Source of the DNA: Methyloversatilis sp.
Lineage (GTDB): Bacteria > Pseudomonadota > Gammaproteobacteria > Burkholderiales > Rhodocyclaceae
Assembly (NCBI RefSeq): GCF_030696805.1
Contig: NZ_JAUYRO010000064.1
Span: 1 to 38,726, forward strand
Length of the DNA: 38,726 nt
Direction of reading: 5' to 3'
Position 1 is the first letter of the stretch. Each line of letters opens with the position of its first letter. Of this stretch, positions 9,578 through 18,286 are shown piece after piece. Made by a program: the position numbers and the translations under genes. The notes beneath the pieces are model-generated. The model did no database searches. It was not told where the DNA came from and saw only the letters and a program-made list of their open reading frames with translations.

Positions 9578-10323
9578 GCGCCGACGGCTTCAACTGCATC
9601 GACTTCCGGCGCGAAAAGATGTCCGATCCGCGCCGCCTGACCGAACTCGCGGAAGAACACCTGATCGCCTGCGCCGGCTGCCAGAGCTTCTCGCGCCGGG
9701 TCAATGCGCAGGAGCGCGCGCTGCAGCAGGCGGTGAGCATCGACGTACCCGACGGTCTGGCCGAACGCATCATCGTCGCCGGCCGCAGCCAGACGCGCAC
9801 GCCGTACAAGCTGTGGGCGCTGGCGGCCAGCCTGGTGCTGAGCGTGGGCATGGGCGCGCAGTACTGGCACGCCGCGCCCGACCGCGACCGCATCGCGCTG
9901 GCAGTCGAACACGTGATGCACGAGCCGCAGGCGCTGATGAGCACGCGGCTGATCGAACCGGAACGGGTGGCACAGGTGTTCGAAAGCTTCGGCGCCGAAG
10001 TGCGGGTGCCGCTGGCGTCGGTGCGTTACGTGAAGCTGTGCCCGGTGCCGGGCGGCACCGGCTGGCACATCGTGTTCGACACCGACAAGGGCCCGGCCAC
10101 CCTGCTGCTGCTGCCGCAGAACACCGCGAAAAAGGCTCGCGTGCTGACCGCGTCGTACGGCGGCATGGGCGTGCATGTCGAGCCGGGCGGCCAGGGCATG
10201 TTTGCCGTGGTGGCCGGCGACGAGGAACAGGCCCGCGCCGCGGCCGGCATGCTGCACCGGCACGTGAGCTGGCAGGTGTACACCGCGCACGGCGGCGACC
10301 CGGGCGCTCCGAAAAGGCTGTAA
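9574..10323 (+). CDS. Membrane zinc-finger anti-sigma factor (DUF3379-like)
   Basis: A 249-residue protein with an N-terminal H29-x3-C33-x2-C36 motif, the zinc-binding anti-sigma (ZAS) signature that clamps ECF sigma factors. A single membrane segment lies near residues 79-97, followed by about 150 residues of predicted periplasmic domain containing YVKLCPVPGG and TGWHIVFDTDKG. The layout resembles DUF3379 proteins. It overlaps the sigma gene by four bases and ends 77 bases before the exported catalase-like gene. The likely job is to hold the sigma factor at the membrane until a periplasmic signal arrives. Confidence 0.82.
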   Translation: MSADGFNCIDFRREKMSDPRRLTELAEEHLIACAGCQSFSRRVNAQERALQQAVSIDVPDGLAERIIVAGRSQTRTPYKLWALAASLVLSVGMGAQYWHAAPDRDRIALAVEHVMHEPQALMSTRLIEPERVAQVFESFGAEVRVPLASVRYVKLCPVPGGTGWHIVFDTDKGPATLLLLPQNTAKKARVLTASYGGMGVHVEPGGQGMFAVVAGDEEQARAAAGMLHRHVSWQVYTAHGGDPGAPKRL

Positions 10324-10400
10324 CGAAAAGGCGTTTCGCGCGACTACATGGCGAGGGCTCGATGCCTTCGCATACCCTTCCTCACTCGAACGGAGTCGCC

Positions 10401-11384
10401 ATGAAACGAAAGACCCTCCCCTTTTCCGCCACCGGGCTGCTCCTGGCTGCTGTCGCCTCGATACCGCTGCAGGCCGCCGAGCCGACACCGGCCGACATGG
10501 TCGATGCGCTCAACGGCGTCTTCGGAAAGCATGCCGGTGCCCGCGGTTCGCACGCAAAAGGTTTCTGCGCGCGCGGCACTTTCACGCCCGCGCCGGCAGC
10601 GGATAGCTTCGCAAGCAGCCGGCTGCTGTCTGCGATGCAGGTGCCGGCCGAAGTGCGTTTCTCGATCGGCGGGGGCAATCCGCGCGTCTCCGACAAAAGT
10701 CGCTCGGTGCGCGGCATCGCTGTGAGACTGACGGGCCCCGAAGAAGGGTGGGACATGGTCTTCATTTCCGAACCCGTGTTCTTCGCTGCGACGCCGGCTT
10801 CCTTCGTGAGCTTCCTGAAAGCGCGCGTGGCAGATCCAGCCACGAAGAAACCGGACCCGGCGCGCATCAAGGCCCACAACGAACAGTATCCGGAGGGCAC
10901 ACGGCAACCGTCGATGCTGGGGGCACACGCAGCGCCGGCCTCGTATGCGAGCACGCCCTATTTCTCCAATCACGCCTTCAAATTCATGGCGGCCGACGGC
11001 CGCTCGACTTGGGCACGGCTGCAGTTCGAGCCGGTATCGGGCACCCGCCATCTGAGCGAGGCCGAGGAAAAATCGCTGCCCGACGACTTTCTCGAACAGG
11101 AGTTCAGAGACCGTCTCGGCAGCGGCAGCGCCGATCTGGATCTTTACGCGCAACCCGCCGGCAGCGGCGATTCGCTCACCGACCCATCGGTGACATGGTC
11201 GAACGGGCCTGCCAGGGTGCTCCTTGGCCGGCTGTCGCTCGATCGATACAGCGGTCAGGACTGCAATGATCGGGTGTATGTGCCGACCCGGCTGCCGGCG
11301 GGGGTCGAGCCGTCCGACGACCCGGTTCTTCGGGTGCGCGCCGCCGCTTACGGGGTCTCGAACGCCCGCAGAGCGCAACCTTGA
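10401..11384 (+). CDS. Exported catalase-related peroxidase, SrpA type
   Basis: A 327-residue protein with a Sec signal peptide ending QAA at about residue 26. The catalase-fold core follows: distal histidine H51 in GSHAKGFCARGTF, a substrate-channel segment VRFSIGGGNP, and R313-x3-Y317, which fits the heme-ligand R-x3-Y pattern of catalases. Length and the C-terminal block ending EPSDDPVLRVRAAAY match SrpA-like catalase-related peroxidases, which are minimal periplasmic members of the catalase superfamily. The ATG at 10401 is chosen for the signal peptide. It is flanked on both sides by ECF sigma/anti-sigma pairs and is a likely target of one of them. Confidence 0.88.
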   Translation: MKRKTLPFSATGLLLAAVASIPLQAAEPTPADMVDALNGVFGKHAGARGSHAKGFCARGTFTPAPAADSFASSRLLSAMQVPAEVRFSIGGGNPRVSDKSRSVRGIAVRLTGPEEGWDMVFISEPVFFAATPASFVSFLKARVADPATKKPDPARIKAHNEQYPEGTRQPSMLGAHAAPASYASTPYFSNHAFKFMAADGRSTWARLQFEPVSGTRHLSEAEEKSLPDDFLEQEFRDRLGSGSADLDLYAQPAGSGDSLTDPSVTWSNGPARVLLGRLSLDRYSGQDCNDRVYVPTRLPAGVEPSDDPVLRVRAAAYGVSNARRAQP

Positions 11385-11414
11385 TCGCTGCGGTCGTGTC
11401 GGCCGCAGCGTCCG

Positions 11415-11449
11415 GCTGTGCTGCCGGAGCGGCTGGCCGGCAGCACAGC
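11415..11449. promoter_or_regulatory. Perfect 13-bp hairpin between catalase and second sigma gene
   Basis: GCTGTGCTGCCGG at 11415-11427 is exactly complementary to 11437-11449, with a 9-base loop. No T-run follows, so it is not a classical intrinsic terminator. It ends 24 bases before the start of the second sigma gene. It could be a Rho-type or processing hairpin, or a control site on the sigma mRNA. Confidence 0.6.
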
Positions 11450-11473
11450 ACGAATCATGCATACTGCCGGCCC

Positions 11474-12043
11474 ATGACCCCACTGTCCCAGCCGCGCGCC
11501 GACACGCTGGAGGAACACCGACGATTCCTGCTCAACCTTGCCGCGCTGCAGCTGGGGTCGCGCGACGACGCCGATGACGTGGTTCAGGACACGTTCGCTG
11601 CGGCACTCGGCGGCCTGGCTGGCTTCTCCGGCGAGGTGCCCGTTCGCGCCTGGCTGGTCGGCATCCTGCGGCACAAGATCGTCGATGCCATCCGCCGCCG
11701 TGTCCGCTACGTCCGTCTCGACCCCGAGGACGTGCTGCCGGACGATGAAGCCGAGTTCGACGACCACTTCACGACAGACGGCTGCTGGCATCCATCCGTG
11801 CTCAATGACAGCTGCCCGGAAGCGTCTTTGGCGCACCGCGAACTGCTCGAACTGATCGAACTGTGCATGCAGAAATTGCCCGCCAACACCGCCCGGGTGT
11901 TCCTGATGCGCGAGTTCCTTGATCTCGACTTCGGCGAAATCGCTGCGCAACTCGGGCTGACCGAAGGCCACCTGCGGGTACTGCTCTACCGCGCCCGCAT
12001 GCGTCTGCGCGACTGCGTCAGCCGCGGCTGGAGTTGTCCGTGA
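11474..12043 (+). CDS. Second ECF-type sigma factor
   Basis: A 189-residue ECF sigma factor. Region 2 includes DADDVVQDTFAAALGGL and the melting segment VRAWLVGILRHKIVDAIRRR. A variable linker rich in acidic residues follows, then region 4 with LDLDFGEIAAQLGLTEGHLRVLLYR cut by the HTH turn. It resembles the family of sigma factors paired with very small zinc-finger anti-sigmas. The ATG at 11474 is preferred because upstream in-frame starts would place the hairpin at 11415-11449 inside the gene and lack similarity. Its stop overlaps the next gene's GTG (GTGA). Confidence 0.88.
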   Translation: MTPLSQPRADTLEEHRRFLLNLAALQLGSRDDADDVVQDTFAAALGGLAGFSGEVPVRAWLVGILRHKIVDAIRRRVRYVRLDPEDVLPDDEAEFDDHFTTDGCWHPSVLNDSCPEASLAHRELLELIELCMQKLPANTARVFLMREFLDLDFGEIAAQLGLTEGHLRVLLYRARMRLRDCVSRGWSCP

Positions 12044-12264
12044 GTACCGCTGCCCCCGCGCCGGCCGGCGGCATAAGCTGCCGTGACAGCACCCGCCTAG
12101 TGTCGGAAATGCGTGATCGTCCGCTGGACGGCGCGGAAACGAGGCAGCTCGAGACCCATGTCACGCAGTGCCCGCACTGCCGCATCGCCGCGCAGCAGTT
12201 CGCTGACCTGTTCGCTCGCGTCGATCTGTTGCTGGCGCGTGCGCCGAAGGGCGATCACCGGTAG
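12040..12264 (+). CDS. Short soluble zinc-finger anti-sigma factor
   Basis: A 74-residue protein consisting of little more than a ZAS zinc finger: H40-x3-C44-x2-C47, with a basic N-terminal helix and a C-terminal helix. There is no membrane segment, unlike the first anti-sigma in the window. The GTG at 12040 overlaps the sigma stop; a TTG two codons earlier is possible. Thiol oxidation releasing zinc is the known switch for several soluble ZAS proteins and would fit the neighbouring peroxidase, but that is inference. Confidence 0.8.
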   Translation: MSTAAPAPAGGISCRDSTRLVSEMRDRPLDGAETRQLETHVTQCPHCRIAAQQFADLFARVDLLLARAPKGDHR

Positions 12265-12355
12265 CAGCAGGCGCTGCAGGTAGCGTGTCGTCACGGTACT
12301 GTCGGACGCAGGGTTTACAATCCGGCGTCGCTTTTTTCCTGCACCGCGCTTCGCA

Positions 12356-15300
12356 ATGGAATTGACCCGCCTGCTTTCGCAGCTCGACGACCGCATGCTC
12401 GGCGAGCTGTTCTCGGAAGAGACCATCGTGCGCGGCAGCGGCTATGTGTCGCGGGTGGGCGACATCGAGGTCAATGGCCCGACGCTGCGCGCGCTGGTGC
12501 GCGGCTCGCGGCCGCAGCCGTATCAGGTGTCGGTGCGGCTGGAGCGGCGCGAATACTTCGGCAAGCTCACGCTTGAAGTGGCGTCGCGCTGCAGTTGCCC
12601 GGTCGGCAACCGCTGCAAGCACGCGGTCGGCCTGCTGCTGGCGGCCAAACAGCAGGGCGAGCTGATCGAAAAGCCGCGCGCTGAGATCCTGCGCTGGGCG
12701 CAAACCCTGGGTCAGCGCCTGGCCCGGGACACCAGCACCGCAACGAAGAAGCGCAGCAACCCGGTGCGCGACGCCATCATCTTTCTGGTCGCGCTGCGCG
12801 GCACGCAGGCGCCCGAGTTCCGGCTGCTCAAGGCGCGCCTGACGCGCGACGGCGCCTTCAGCGGCGACGGCCAGCCCTGGTTCAATTACGAACAGGCGCT
12901 GCTCAAGCCACCCTCCTTCGTGCACGAAAGCGATCTGCCGGTGTTCCGCGTGTTGCGCGACGCCATCCGCAAGCGCCACAGCAGCACTTTTGTACCGTTC
13001 GAACTGCGTGGCAGCGACGGGCTGGGCGTGCTGCGCAGCGCGCTCGAAACCGGTCGCACCTATGTGCTGGACAGCGGCGGCGACGGCCTCGTCCACCTGC
13101 TGGCGGCCGGCGAACCGCGCCCCGGCCAGCTCGAGTGGCAGACCGAAAGGCTCGGCGTGCGCGCCCTGCTCGCCTGCACGCCACCGGCCAGCACGGTGCT
13201 GCCGACCGAGCCGCCCTGGTATGTCGACGCCGGCAGAGGTGAAGCCGGCGAAGTGCTGCACCCGGACCGCGCCGCACTGATGGCGGTGCTGGAACTGCCG
13301 CTGCTGTCGCCGGCCGAGTTGCCGCTGGTGGCCGGGGCGCTGGCCGACGTGGCGCCCGCGCTGCCGTCGCCGCTCGGTCGCGACGCCGCCAACTTGCCGC
13401 TGCTGACCGAGCCGCTGCGCCCGGTGCTGCAGCTGCAGAGCCTCGCCGTGTGGCATGTAAAGCCGCATCGCGGCTACGACAAGGCGCTCGGCCACACGCT
13501 GTACGACCTCGCCACCGTGTCGCTGCACTACGGGCAGGCGCGCTTCGCAGCCACCGATTCGTCCGATCTCGCCACCCTGCCGAGCGGGCGCGCGGTGCGC
13601 GTCCAACGCGATCTGGCGGCCGAAAGCCGCGCGCTCGCGCTGCTGAGCGAGGTCGGCTTTGCGCCGCTGCAGGCGCGCTGGCTGCAGATGTTCGACCCGC
13701 TGCCGGTCGGCGCACTCGGGCTGGAAAGCGAAGCCGCCTGGGCGCGCTTCTTTTCCGCCGAAGCCGGCACGCTGACCCGCGCCGGCTGGCAGATCGAGTG
13801 CCCGCCCGACTTCCGCCACCGCGTGCTGGTGGTCGACGAGTGGTACGCGGATCTCGACGAGAACGAGAACGGCTGGCTCGAACTGTCGCTCGGCATCGAC
13901 GTCGGCGGCCGCCGGCTCGATCTGGCGCCGCTGCTGTACGCCTTGTTCAAGCGCGACGGCCGCTGGCTCGACCCGGTCGCGCTCGACCGCATGCGCGACG
14001 AAGACGCGACCGAACTGCAAACGCCGGAAGGCGAGCGCATCGTGGTGCCGGCCGGGCGCATCAAGCCGCTGGCGCGCACCCTGGTCGACCTGTTCGACAG
14101 CCCGACCGCCGGCGCGCTGCGCGTGTCGCGCATGGACGCCCCGCGCCTGACCGAGGCGCTCGATGCGAAGTGGACGCGCGCCGGCTTCCAGTCGCTGGAA
14201 AAGTGGGTCGAGCGGCTGCGCGGCATGAAGGGAATCGCGCCGGTCGCCGAGCCGGCGGGCTTCGGCATCGAACTTCGCCCCTACCAGCGCGAAGGGCTGG
14301 CCTGGCTGCAGCATCTGCGGGCACACGATCTGGGCGGCATCCTGGCCGACGACATGGGGCTGGGCAAGACCGCCCAGGCGCTGGCCCACCTGCTGACCGA
14401 AAAACTCGCCGGCCGGCTCGACCGCCCGGCGCTGGTCGTGCTGCCGACTTCGCTGGTGTTCAACTGGCAGCGCGAAGCCGAGCGCTTCGCGCCGCAGCTG
14501 AGCGTGCTCAAGCTGCACGGCGCCGACCGCAGCGCGCTGTTCAACCAGATCCCGCAGCACGACGTGTGCCTCACCACCTACCCGCTGCTGTGGCGCGACC
14601 ACGAAAAGCTGGCCGCGCACGACTACCACCTGCTTATCCTCGACGAGGCGCAGACGGTGAAGAACACCGGCAGCCAAGCGGCAAAGGCGGTGCGCCTGCT
14701 GCGCGCACGTCATCGGCTGTGCCTCACCGGCACGCCGATGGAAAACCATCTGGGCGAGCTGTGGGCGCAGTTCGACTTCCTGCTGCCCGGCTTTCTCGGC
14801 GAATCGAAGGATTTCACGCGCAGCTGGCGCACGCCGATCGAAAAGCACGGTGACCTCATCCGGCGCGAACTGCTGGCGCGACGCGTCGCACCCTTCATCC
14901 TGCGTCGGCGCAAGGACGACGTCGCGAAGGAACTGCCGCCCAAGACCGAAGTGCTTCGCACGGTCGAACTGACCGGCCGCCAGCGCGACCTGTACGAAAC
15001 GGTGCGCGTCGCGATGGACAAGCGGGTGCGCGAAGAAATCGCCAGCCGCGGCTTCGCGCGCAGCCGCATCGTCATCCTCGACGCGCTGCTCAAGCTGCGT
15101 CAGGTGTGCTGCGACCCGCGCCTGCTGAAGACCGATGCCGCGCTGCGCGTGAAGGAACGCGCCAAGCTCGACCTCCTGATGGACATGCTGGAAAACCTGC
15201 TGGCCGAAGGCCGCAAGGTGCTGGTGTTTTCGCAATTCACCGCCATGCTCGACCTGATCAAGACCGAACTGGACGACGCCGGCATCGGCTCGGTCATGCT

Positions 15301-15673
15301 GACCGGCGACACCACCCACCGCGAAGCCGTCGTGCGCCGCTTCCAGGAAGGCACCGTGCCGGTGTTCCTGATCAGCCTGAAGGCCGGCGGCGTCGGCCTC
15401 AACCTCACGAACGCCGACACCGTCATCCACTACGACCCCTGGTGGAACCCCGCCGCCGAAAACCAGGCCAGCGACCGCGCCCACCGCATCGGCCAGGACA
15501 AGCCGGTGTTCGTCTACAAGCTCATCGTCGCCGGCAGCATCGAAGAACGCATCGTCGCCCTGCAGGAAAAGAAGGCCGCCCTTGCCGAAGGCATCCTCGG
15601 CAACGACGAGGCCGCGCTGGAGAAGTTCGGGGAGACGGATCTGGCGGCGCTGTTTGAGCCGCTGGCGGAGTGA
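12356..15673 (+). CDS. SWIM-domain SNF2-family helicase
   Basis: A 1105-residue protein. A SWIM zinc finger (C79-x-C81-x5-C87-x-H89) near the N-terminus is followed by a long middle region. The SNF2 ATPase comes next, with motif I ADDMGLGKT at 664-672, motif II DEAQ at 763-766, LTGTPMENHLGELW, and the C-terminal RecA lobe with SLKAGGVGLNL and HRIGQ. DEAQ in motif II is normal for bacterial SWIM-SNF2 enzymes. These DNA translocases are widespread and of uncertain function in bacteria. It stands alone, 91 bases after the small anti-sigma, with no nuclease or methylase partner that would mark a defence system. Confidence 0.93.
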   Translation: MELTRLLSQLDDRMLGELFSEETIVRGSGYVSRVGDIEVNGPTLRALVRGSRPQPYQVSVRLERREYFGKLTLEVASRCSCPVGNRCKHAVGLLLAAKQQGELIEKPRAEILRWAQTLGQRLARDTSTATKKRSNPVRDAIIFLVALRGTQAPEFRLLKARLTRDGAFSGDGQPWFNYEQALLKPPSFVHESDLPVFRVLRDAIRKRHSSTFVPFELRGSDGLGVLRSALETGRTYVLDSGGDGLVHLLAAGEPRPGQLEWQTERLGVRALLACTPPASTVLPTEPPWYVDAGRGEAGEVLHPDRAALMAVLELPLLSPAELPLVAGALADVAPALPSPLGRDAANLPLLTEPLRPVLQLQSLAVWHVKPHRGYDKALGHTLYDLATVSLHYGQARFAATDSSDLATLPSGRAVRVQRDLAAESRALALLSEVGFAPLQARWLQMFDPLPVGALGLESEAAWARFFSAEAGTLTRAGWQIECPPDFRHRVLVVDEWYADLDENENGWLELSLGIDVGGRRLDLAPLLYALFKRDGRWLDPVALDRMRDEDATELQTPEGERIVVPAGRIKPLARTLVDLFDSPTAGALRVSRMDAPRLTEALDAKWTRAGFQSLEKWVERLRGMKGIAPVAEPAGFGIELRPYQREGLAWLQHLRAHDLGGILADDMGLGKTAQALAHLLTEKLAGRLDRPALVVLPTSLVFNWQREAERFAPQLSVLKLHGADRSALFNQIPQHDVCLTTYPLLWRDHEKLAAHDYHLLILDEAQTVKNTGSQAAKAVRLLRARHRLCLTGTPMENHLGELWAQFDFLLPGFLGESKDFTRSWRTPIEKHGDLIRRELLARRVAPFILRRRKDDVAKELPPKTEVLRTVELTGRQRDLYETVRVAMDKRVREEIASRGFARSRIVILDALLKLRQVCCDPRLLKTDAALRVKERAKLDLLMDMLENLLAEGRKVLVFSQFTAMLDLIKTELDDAGIGSVMLTGDTTHREAVVRRFQEGTVPVFLISLKAGGVGLNLTNADTVIHYDPWWNPAAENQASDRAHRIGQDKPVFVYKLIVAGSIEERIVALQEKKAALAEGILGNDEAALEKFGETDLAALFEPLAE

Positions 15674-15842
15674 GGAAGCTGGCAACAAGCACCTCGGCAT
15701 TTCGGCCGATGTCTGCCGCGCACGCTGCGCCTGACAATCCAGCTGTCTGAACCCGGTTGTCGGCCGCGGAGCACCCTCCGCCGGCTCACCACCCCTCCAT
15801 TGCCCACCTGTAGCCCAACGGCTACACTTCTCTGGTGTGATC

Positions 15843-16142
15843 ATGCGCGTCGAAAAGACCGACGAGTATCGCGACTGGATCGACAGCCTCAAGGACGTGA
15901 CCGGTCGCGCGCGGATACTGATGCGCGTCGACAGGCTGATCCACGGCAACCCGGGCACGCATCGCAATCTGACGCACGGCGTGTCCGAACTGAAGATTGA
16001 TGTTGGACCCGGCTACCGTGTGTATTACACCCAGCGCGGCAACGTCCTGCTTCTACTGCTGGTCGGCGGCGACAAGTCGACGCAGGAGAACGACATTGCA
16101 CGCGCGATCCGTCTGGCCCGAACCTGGGGAGAACAAACATGA
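15843..16142 (+). CDS. RelE/HigB-like toxin (HI1419 type)
   Basis: A 99-residue protein of the RelE/ParE superfamily, the HI1419-like 'addiction module killer' branch. Recognisable parts are the N-terminal EYRDWIDSLKD, RILMRVDRLIHGNPG, the strand SELKIDVGPGYRVYYTQRG and LLLLVGGDKSTQENDI. It is expected to be an mRNA interferase, although catalytic residues in this branch are poorly defined. The toxin comes first and overlaps the antitoxin by four bases (ATGA). ATG 15843 is used; a GTG six bases earlier is possible. It marks the left edge of the accessory island. Confidence 0.9.
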   Translation: MRVEKTDEYRDWIDSLKDVTGRARILMRVDRLIHGNPGTHRNLTHGVSELKIDVGPGYRVYYTQRGNVLLLLLVGGDKSTQENDIARAIRLARTWGEQT

Positions 16143-16456
16143 CCGCCGAAAAGACCCTTTCACCGCCAAAGGCGAACACATCGCCCTATGACGTTGCAGA
16201 TCACCTCCGCACGCCGGAAGACATGGCGGCCTACCTCGACGCCTGGCTTGAAGGCGCGGACGACGACATCTCAGGCATCGCGCGCGCCCTCGGCGATCTC
16301 GCCCGTGCCAAAGGAATGAGCCAGGTCGCGCGGGACACCGGACTGAGCCGTGAAAGCCTTTACCGGGCGCTGAGCGAAAACGGCAACCCGAGCTTCGGCA
16401 CCGTGCTCAAGGTAGCGCGGGCGTTGGGGGTGAAGTTGCGTGCGGTAGCAATGTGA
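16139..16456 (+). CDS. HI1420-type antitoxin, HTH protein
   Basis: A 105-residue antitoxin. The N-terminal part has PYDVADHLRTPEDMAAYL, typical of the HI1420 'addiction module antidote' family. The C-terminal part is a helix-turn-helix: MSQVARDTGLSRESLYRAL followed by FGTVLKVARALGVKL. It should neutralise the toxin encoded just upstream and repress their shared promoter. Gene order is reversed relative to most type II modules but normal for this family. Confidence 0.92.
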   Translation: MTAEKTLSPPKANTSPYDVADHLRTPEDMAAYLDAWLEGADDDISGIARALGDLARAKGMSQVARDTGLSRESLYRALSENGNPSFGTVLKVARALGVKLRAVAM

Positions 16457-16734
16457 CCATTTTGCTTACGAGCGAAAAAACTCCACCGTAGGCAAAGGCC
16501 CTTCCGCACATTCTGTGGTTGAAGGTCGAGAAGTCTTTGTCATAATACTGGAGCCGCGAGGTGCGGTTTTTGCGCGAATTTTAAGGTCGGAATATGGAGC
16601 AGAATTCCGCGCAAGGCATTGATACGGAAGCGCATTCCGGAAAATGAATGTTATTGAGCCGAAACTAGCTGGCCATTTAACCAGAAAACTTTCGCCCGAA
16701 AACAAATTTGGGCTTTACTTGGCTAGGAGAAACC

Positions 16735-17571
16735 GTGGCAGATAAAAGAGGAATTGTCATTTCCCCGCCTTTCGTAGTGTTACCTGAGGGTGGAATCTCA
16801 TGCGGAGGTAGCCCGTCATCTGCCGACTTGCGTAAATACTTGTTGTACTGGGACGAGATTGACTACCCCGACAACAATTTCGTTTCCATCGGTGTAGACC
16901 CTGACATGGAATTTCTTATTTCTGCAGGCGTCGCAGCTCGAACTCGTGTCCAATTTCAGGGCGCAATGTCGTCGGGAAATGGGGAGTTTTTTCTCTTAGC
17001 TCAGCAAGCTGTGTTTGAGAGACGCGACAACGAAAACCCCGGGCTATGGTCGATCGCCCAGCTATCTGATGCGCCGTATTTCGCGAACTCACGTCCTGTC
17101 ACTGCGATTGAATACCAGCTTTGGAACACCTTGCCAGTCCCTCAAGACGATGTCCCATTAAGTGAAATTCTCGAATTCAAGGCTCGCCGACGAGATGAGT
17201 TAATTGCACTTCGCATTTACCTTGACGAACTCTATCTTTCCGTGACATCTGCGTCAGATTTGCCGCGCGCAAAGACGTCAGCCATATTGAAGCTTGAGGT
17301 TGCTCTAGCCGAGGTTGATAGAGCGCTAGGAGAATCCGGAATTTCCAAAACGTTTTCGTCTTTGCGCGGATTCATCGCGGGTGAATTCACGAATATCGCC
17401 GGCACAGGCTTGGGAGCTGCAGGTGTCGCGCCGTTCATAGGAATGTCGCCCCTCATAGCAGGCGCGATTGGGGCTGGCATTGCGTTTGCGATCAAACCCG
17501 TTCTTTCACCGAGGTCGCGTAAAGAGGCCCATCCCCTCACTTATGTTTCTAGTGTTCGCAAAGAGTTATAA
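16735..17571 (+). CDS. Hypothetical protein, DUF6236-like
   Basis: A 278-residue protein. The GTG start at 16735 is fixed by a strong ribosome site, AGGAGA at 16725-16730, five bases upstream. The N-terminus KRGIVISPP and the following YWDEIDYPDNN resemble DUF6236 proteins, a family without assigned function. The middle is helical with a charged stretch EFKARRRDELIALR, and the end has a glycine/alanine-rich hydrophobic segment (about residues 225-260) that could insert into a membrane. Base composition is clearly lower in G+C than the flanking genes, with many A/T-ending codons, suggesting horizontal transfer. DUF6236 membership rests on memory of family motifs and needs a profile search. Confidence 0.7.
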   Translation: MADKRGIVISPPFVVLPEGGISCGGSPSSADLRKYLLYWDEIDYPDNNFVSIGVDPDMEFLISAGVAARTRVQFQGAMSSGNGEFFLLAQQAVFERRDNENPGLWSIAQLSDAPYFANSRPVTAIEYQLWNTLPVPQDDVPLSEILEFKARRRDELIALRIYLDELYLSVTSASDLPRAKTSAILKLEVALAEVDRALGESGISKTFSSLRGFIAGEFTNIAGTGLGAAGVAPFIGMSPLIAGAIGAGIAFAIKPVLSPRSRKEAHPLTYVSSVRKEL

Positions 17572-17640
17572 GCAGCCCAACACTGTGCTCCAAGGGACGT
17601 TGCGCGATGCAGCCGCGCAGCGCCCCTAAGCTTGAACGTT

Positions 17641-17739
17641 GAGGCTGTAGAAAAACCTGTCCTCTTGAAAATCGGACCATGGAAAATCAAGCACTTGCAG
17701 CGCGCAAAATCCTCATGAATAGAGTTTTTCTACAGCCTC
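17641..17739. mobile_element. 99-bp MITE-like element with 16-bp terminal inverted repeats
   Basis: GAGGCTGTAGAAAAAC at 17641-17656 is perfectly repeated in inverted orientation at 17724-17739. The trinucleotide GTT flanks both ends (17638-17640 and 17740-17742), consistent with a 3-bp target duplication. The inside has no coding capacity. The terminal sequence resembles ends of GGCTGT-type insertion sequences, but the parent element is not in the window. It could alternatively be a long-loop transcription hairpin. Confidence 0.65.
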
Positions 17740-17755
17740 GTTGGGCATCTAAAAA

Positions 17756-18220
17756 ATGATCCCTTTGGACCGCCTTGTCGCTCTCCGAGATCAATATCTG
17801 CAACTCGTTCGACTAGAAATCGATGAGTTTGGCGTTAAGCCTACAGAAATTCGGCACCTTATCGGTCGCCTAGGGGAGTTTGAGTGCGCGCTCATGATCG
17901 GCGGAACACTGGCTCACAGGGCTAATCAGCACGGCTTTGATGTTATTTCAAAAGAAGGCCGAAAAATCAGTGTCAAGACCACGGCTCAGAAGAGCGGTTT
18001 TGTCGCCATCTCGGAAAGAACCCTCCACTACGCAGACGACCTCATGCTGCTCCAATATATCGGTGGCGGTCTCGTGACAATCTACTATGGCTGCATAAAA
18101 AATGCAGTTTCAGTAGCCCGCATCTATGACGGGGTAGGAAAGTTTGAGCTTGACATTTCAAAGGCCAGAACCCTTGCGCGCAAGCTTGAAGCTTCGGGTA
18201 CCCAACAAACCGGTCTCTAG
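17756..18220 (+). CDS. Hypothetical protein with PD-(D/E)XK-like motif
   Basis: A 154-residue protein starting 16 bases past the MITE. An N-terminal helical part leads to RLGEFECA (E41), then FDVISKEGRKISVKT with D62 and K74. The spacing E...D-x11-K fits the core of restriction-endonuclease-like folds and resembles the DUF6998 family. A strand-rich C-terminus follows. Nuclease activity is not proven; several such domains bind nucleic acids only. Codon use is A/T-richer than the chromosome background, as in the preceding gene. No methyltransferase is adjacent, so it is not an ordinary restriction system. Confidence 0.65.
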   Translation: MIPLDRLVALRDQYLQLVRLEIDEFGVKPTEIRHLIGRLGEFECALMIGGTLAHRANQHGFDVISKEGRKISVKTTAQKSGFVAISERTLHYADDLMLLQYIGGGLVTIYYGCIKNAVSVARIYDGVGKFELDISKARTLARKLEASGTQQTGL

Positions 18221-18286
18221 CGAACCGAGCCAACTTCGCTGTCTGCCGTCCGCTGACCTTCTGAGTTTTGCCTCACAGGCTGGTGA

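Noticed and set aside
12161-15967. 1268-codon open frame antisense to the SNF2 helicase
   Set aside because: It is a long shadow frame opposite a well-supported gene, with no recognisable domain.
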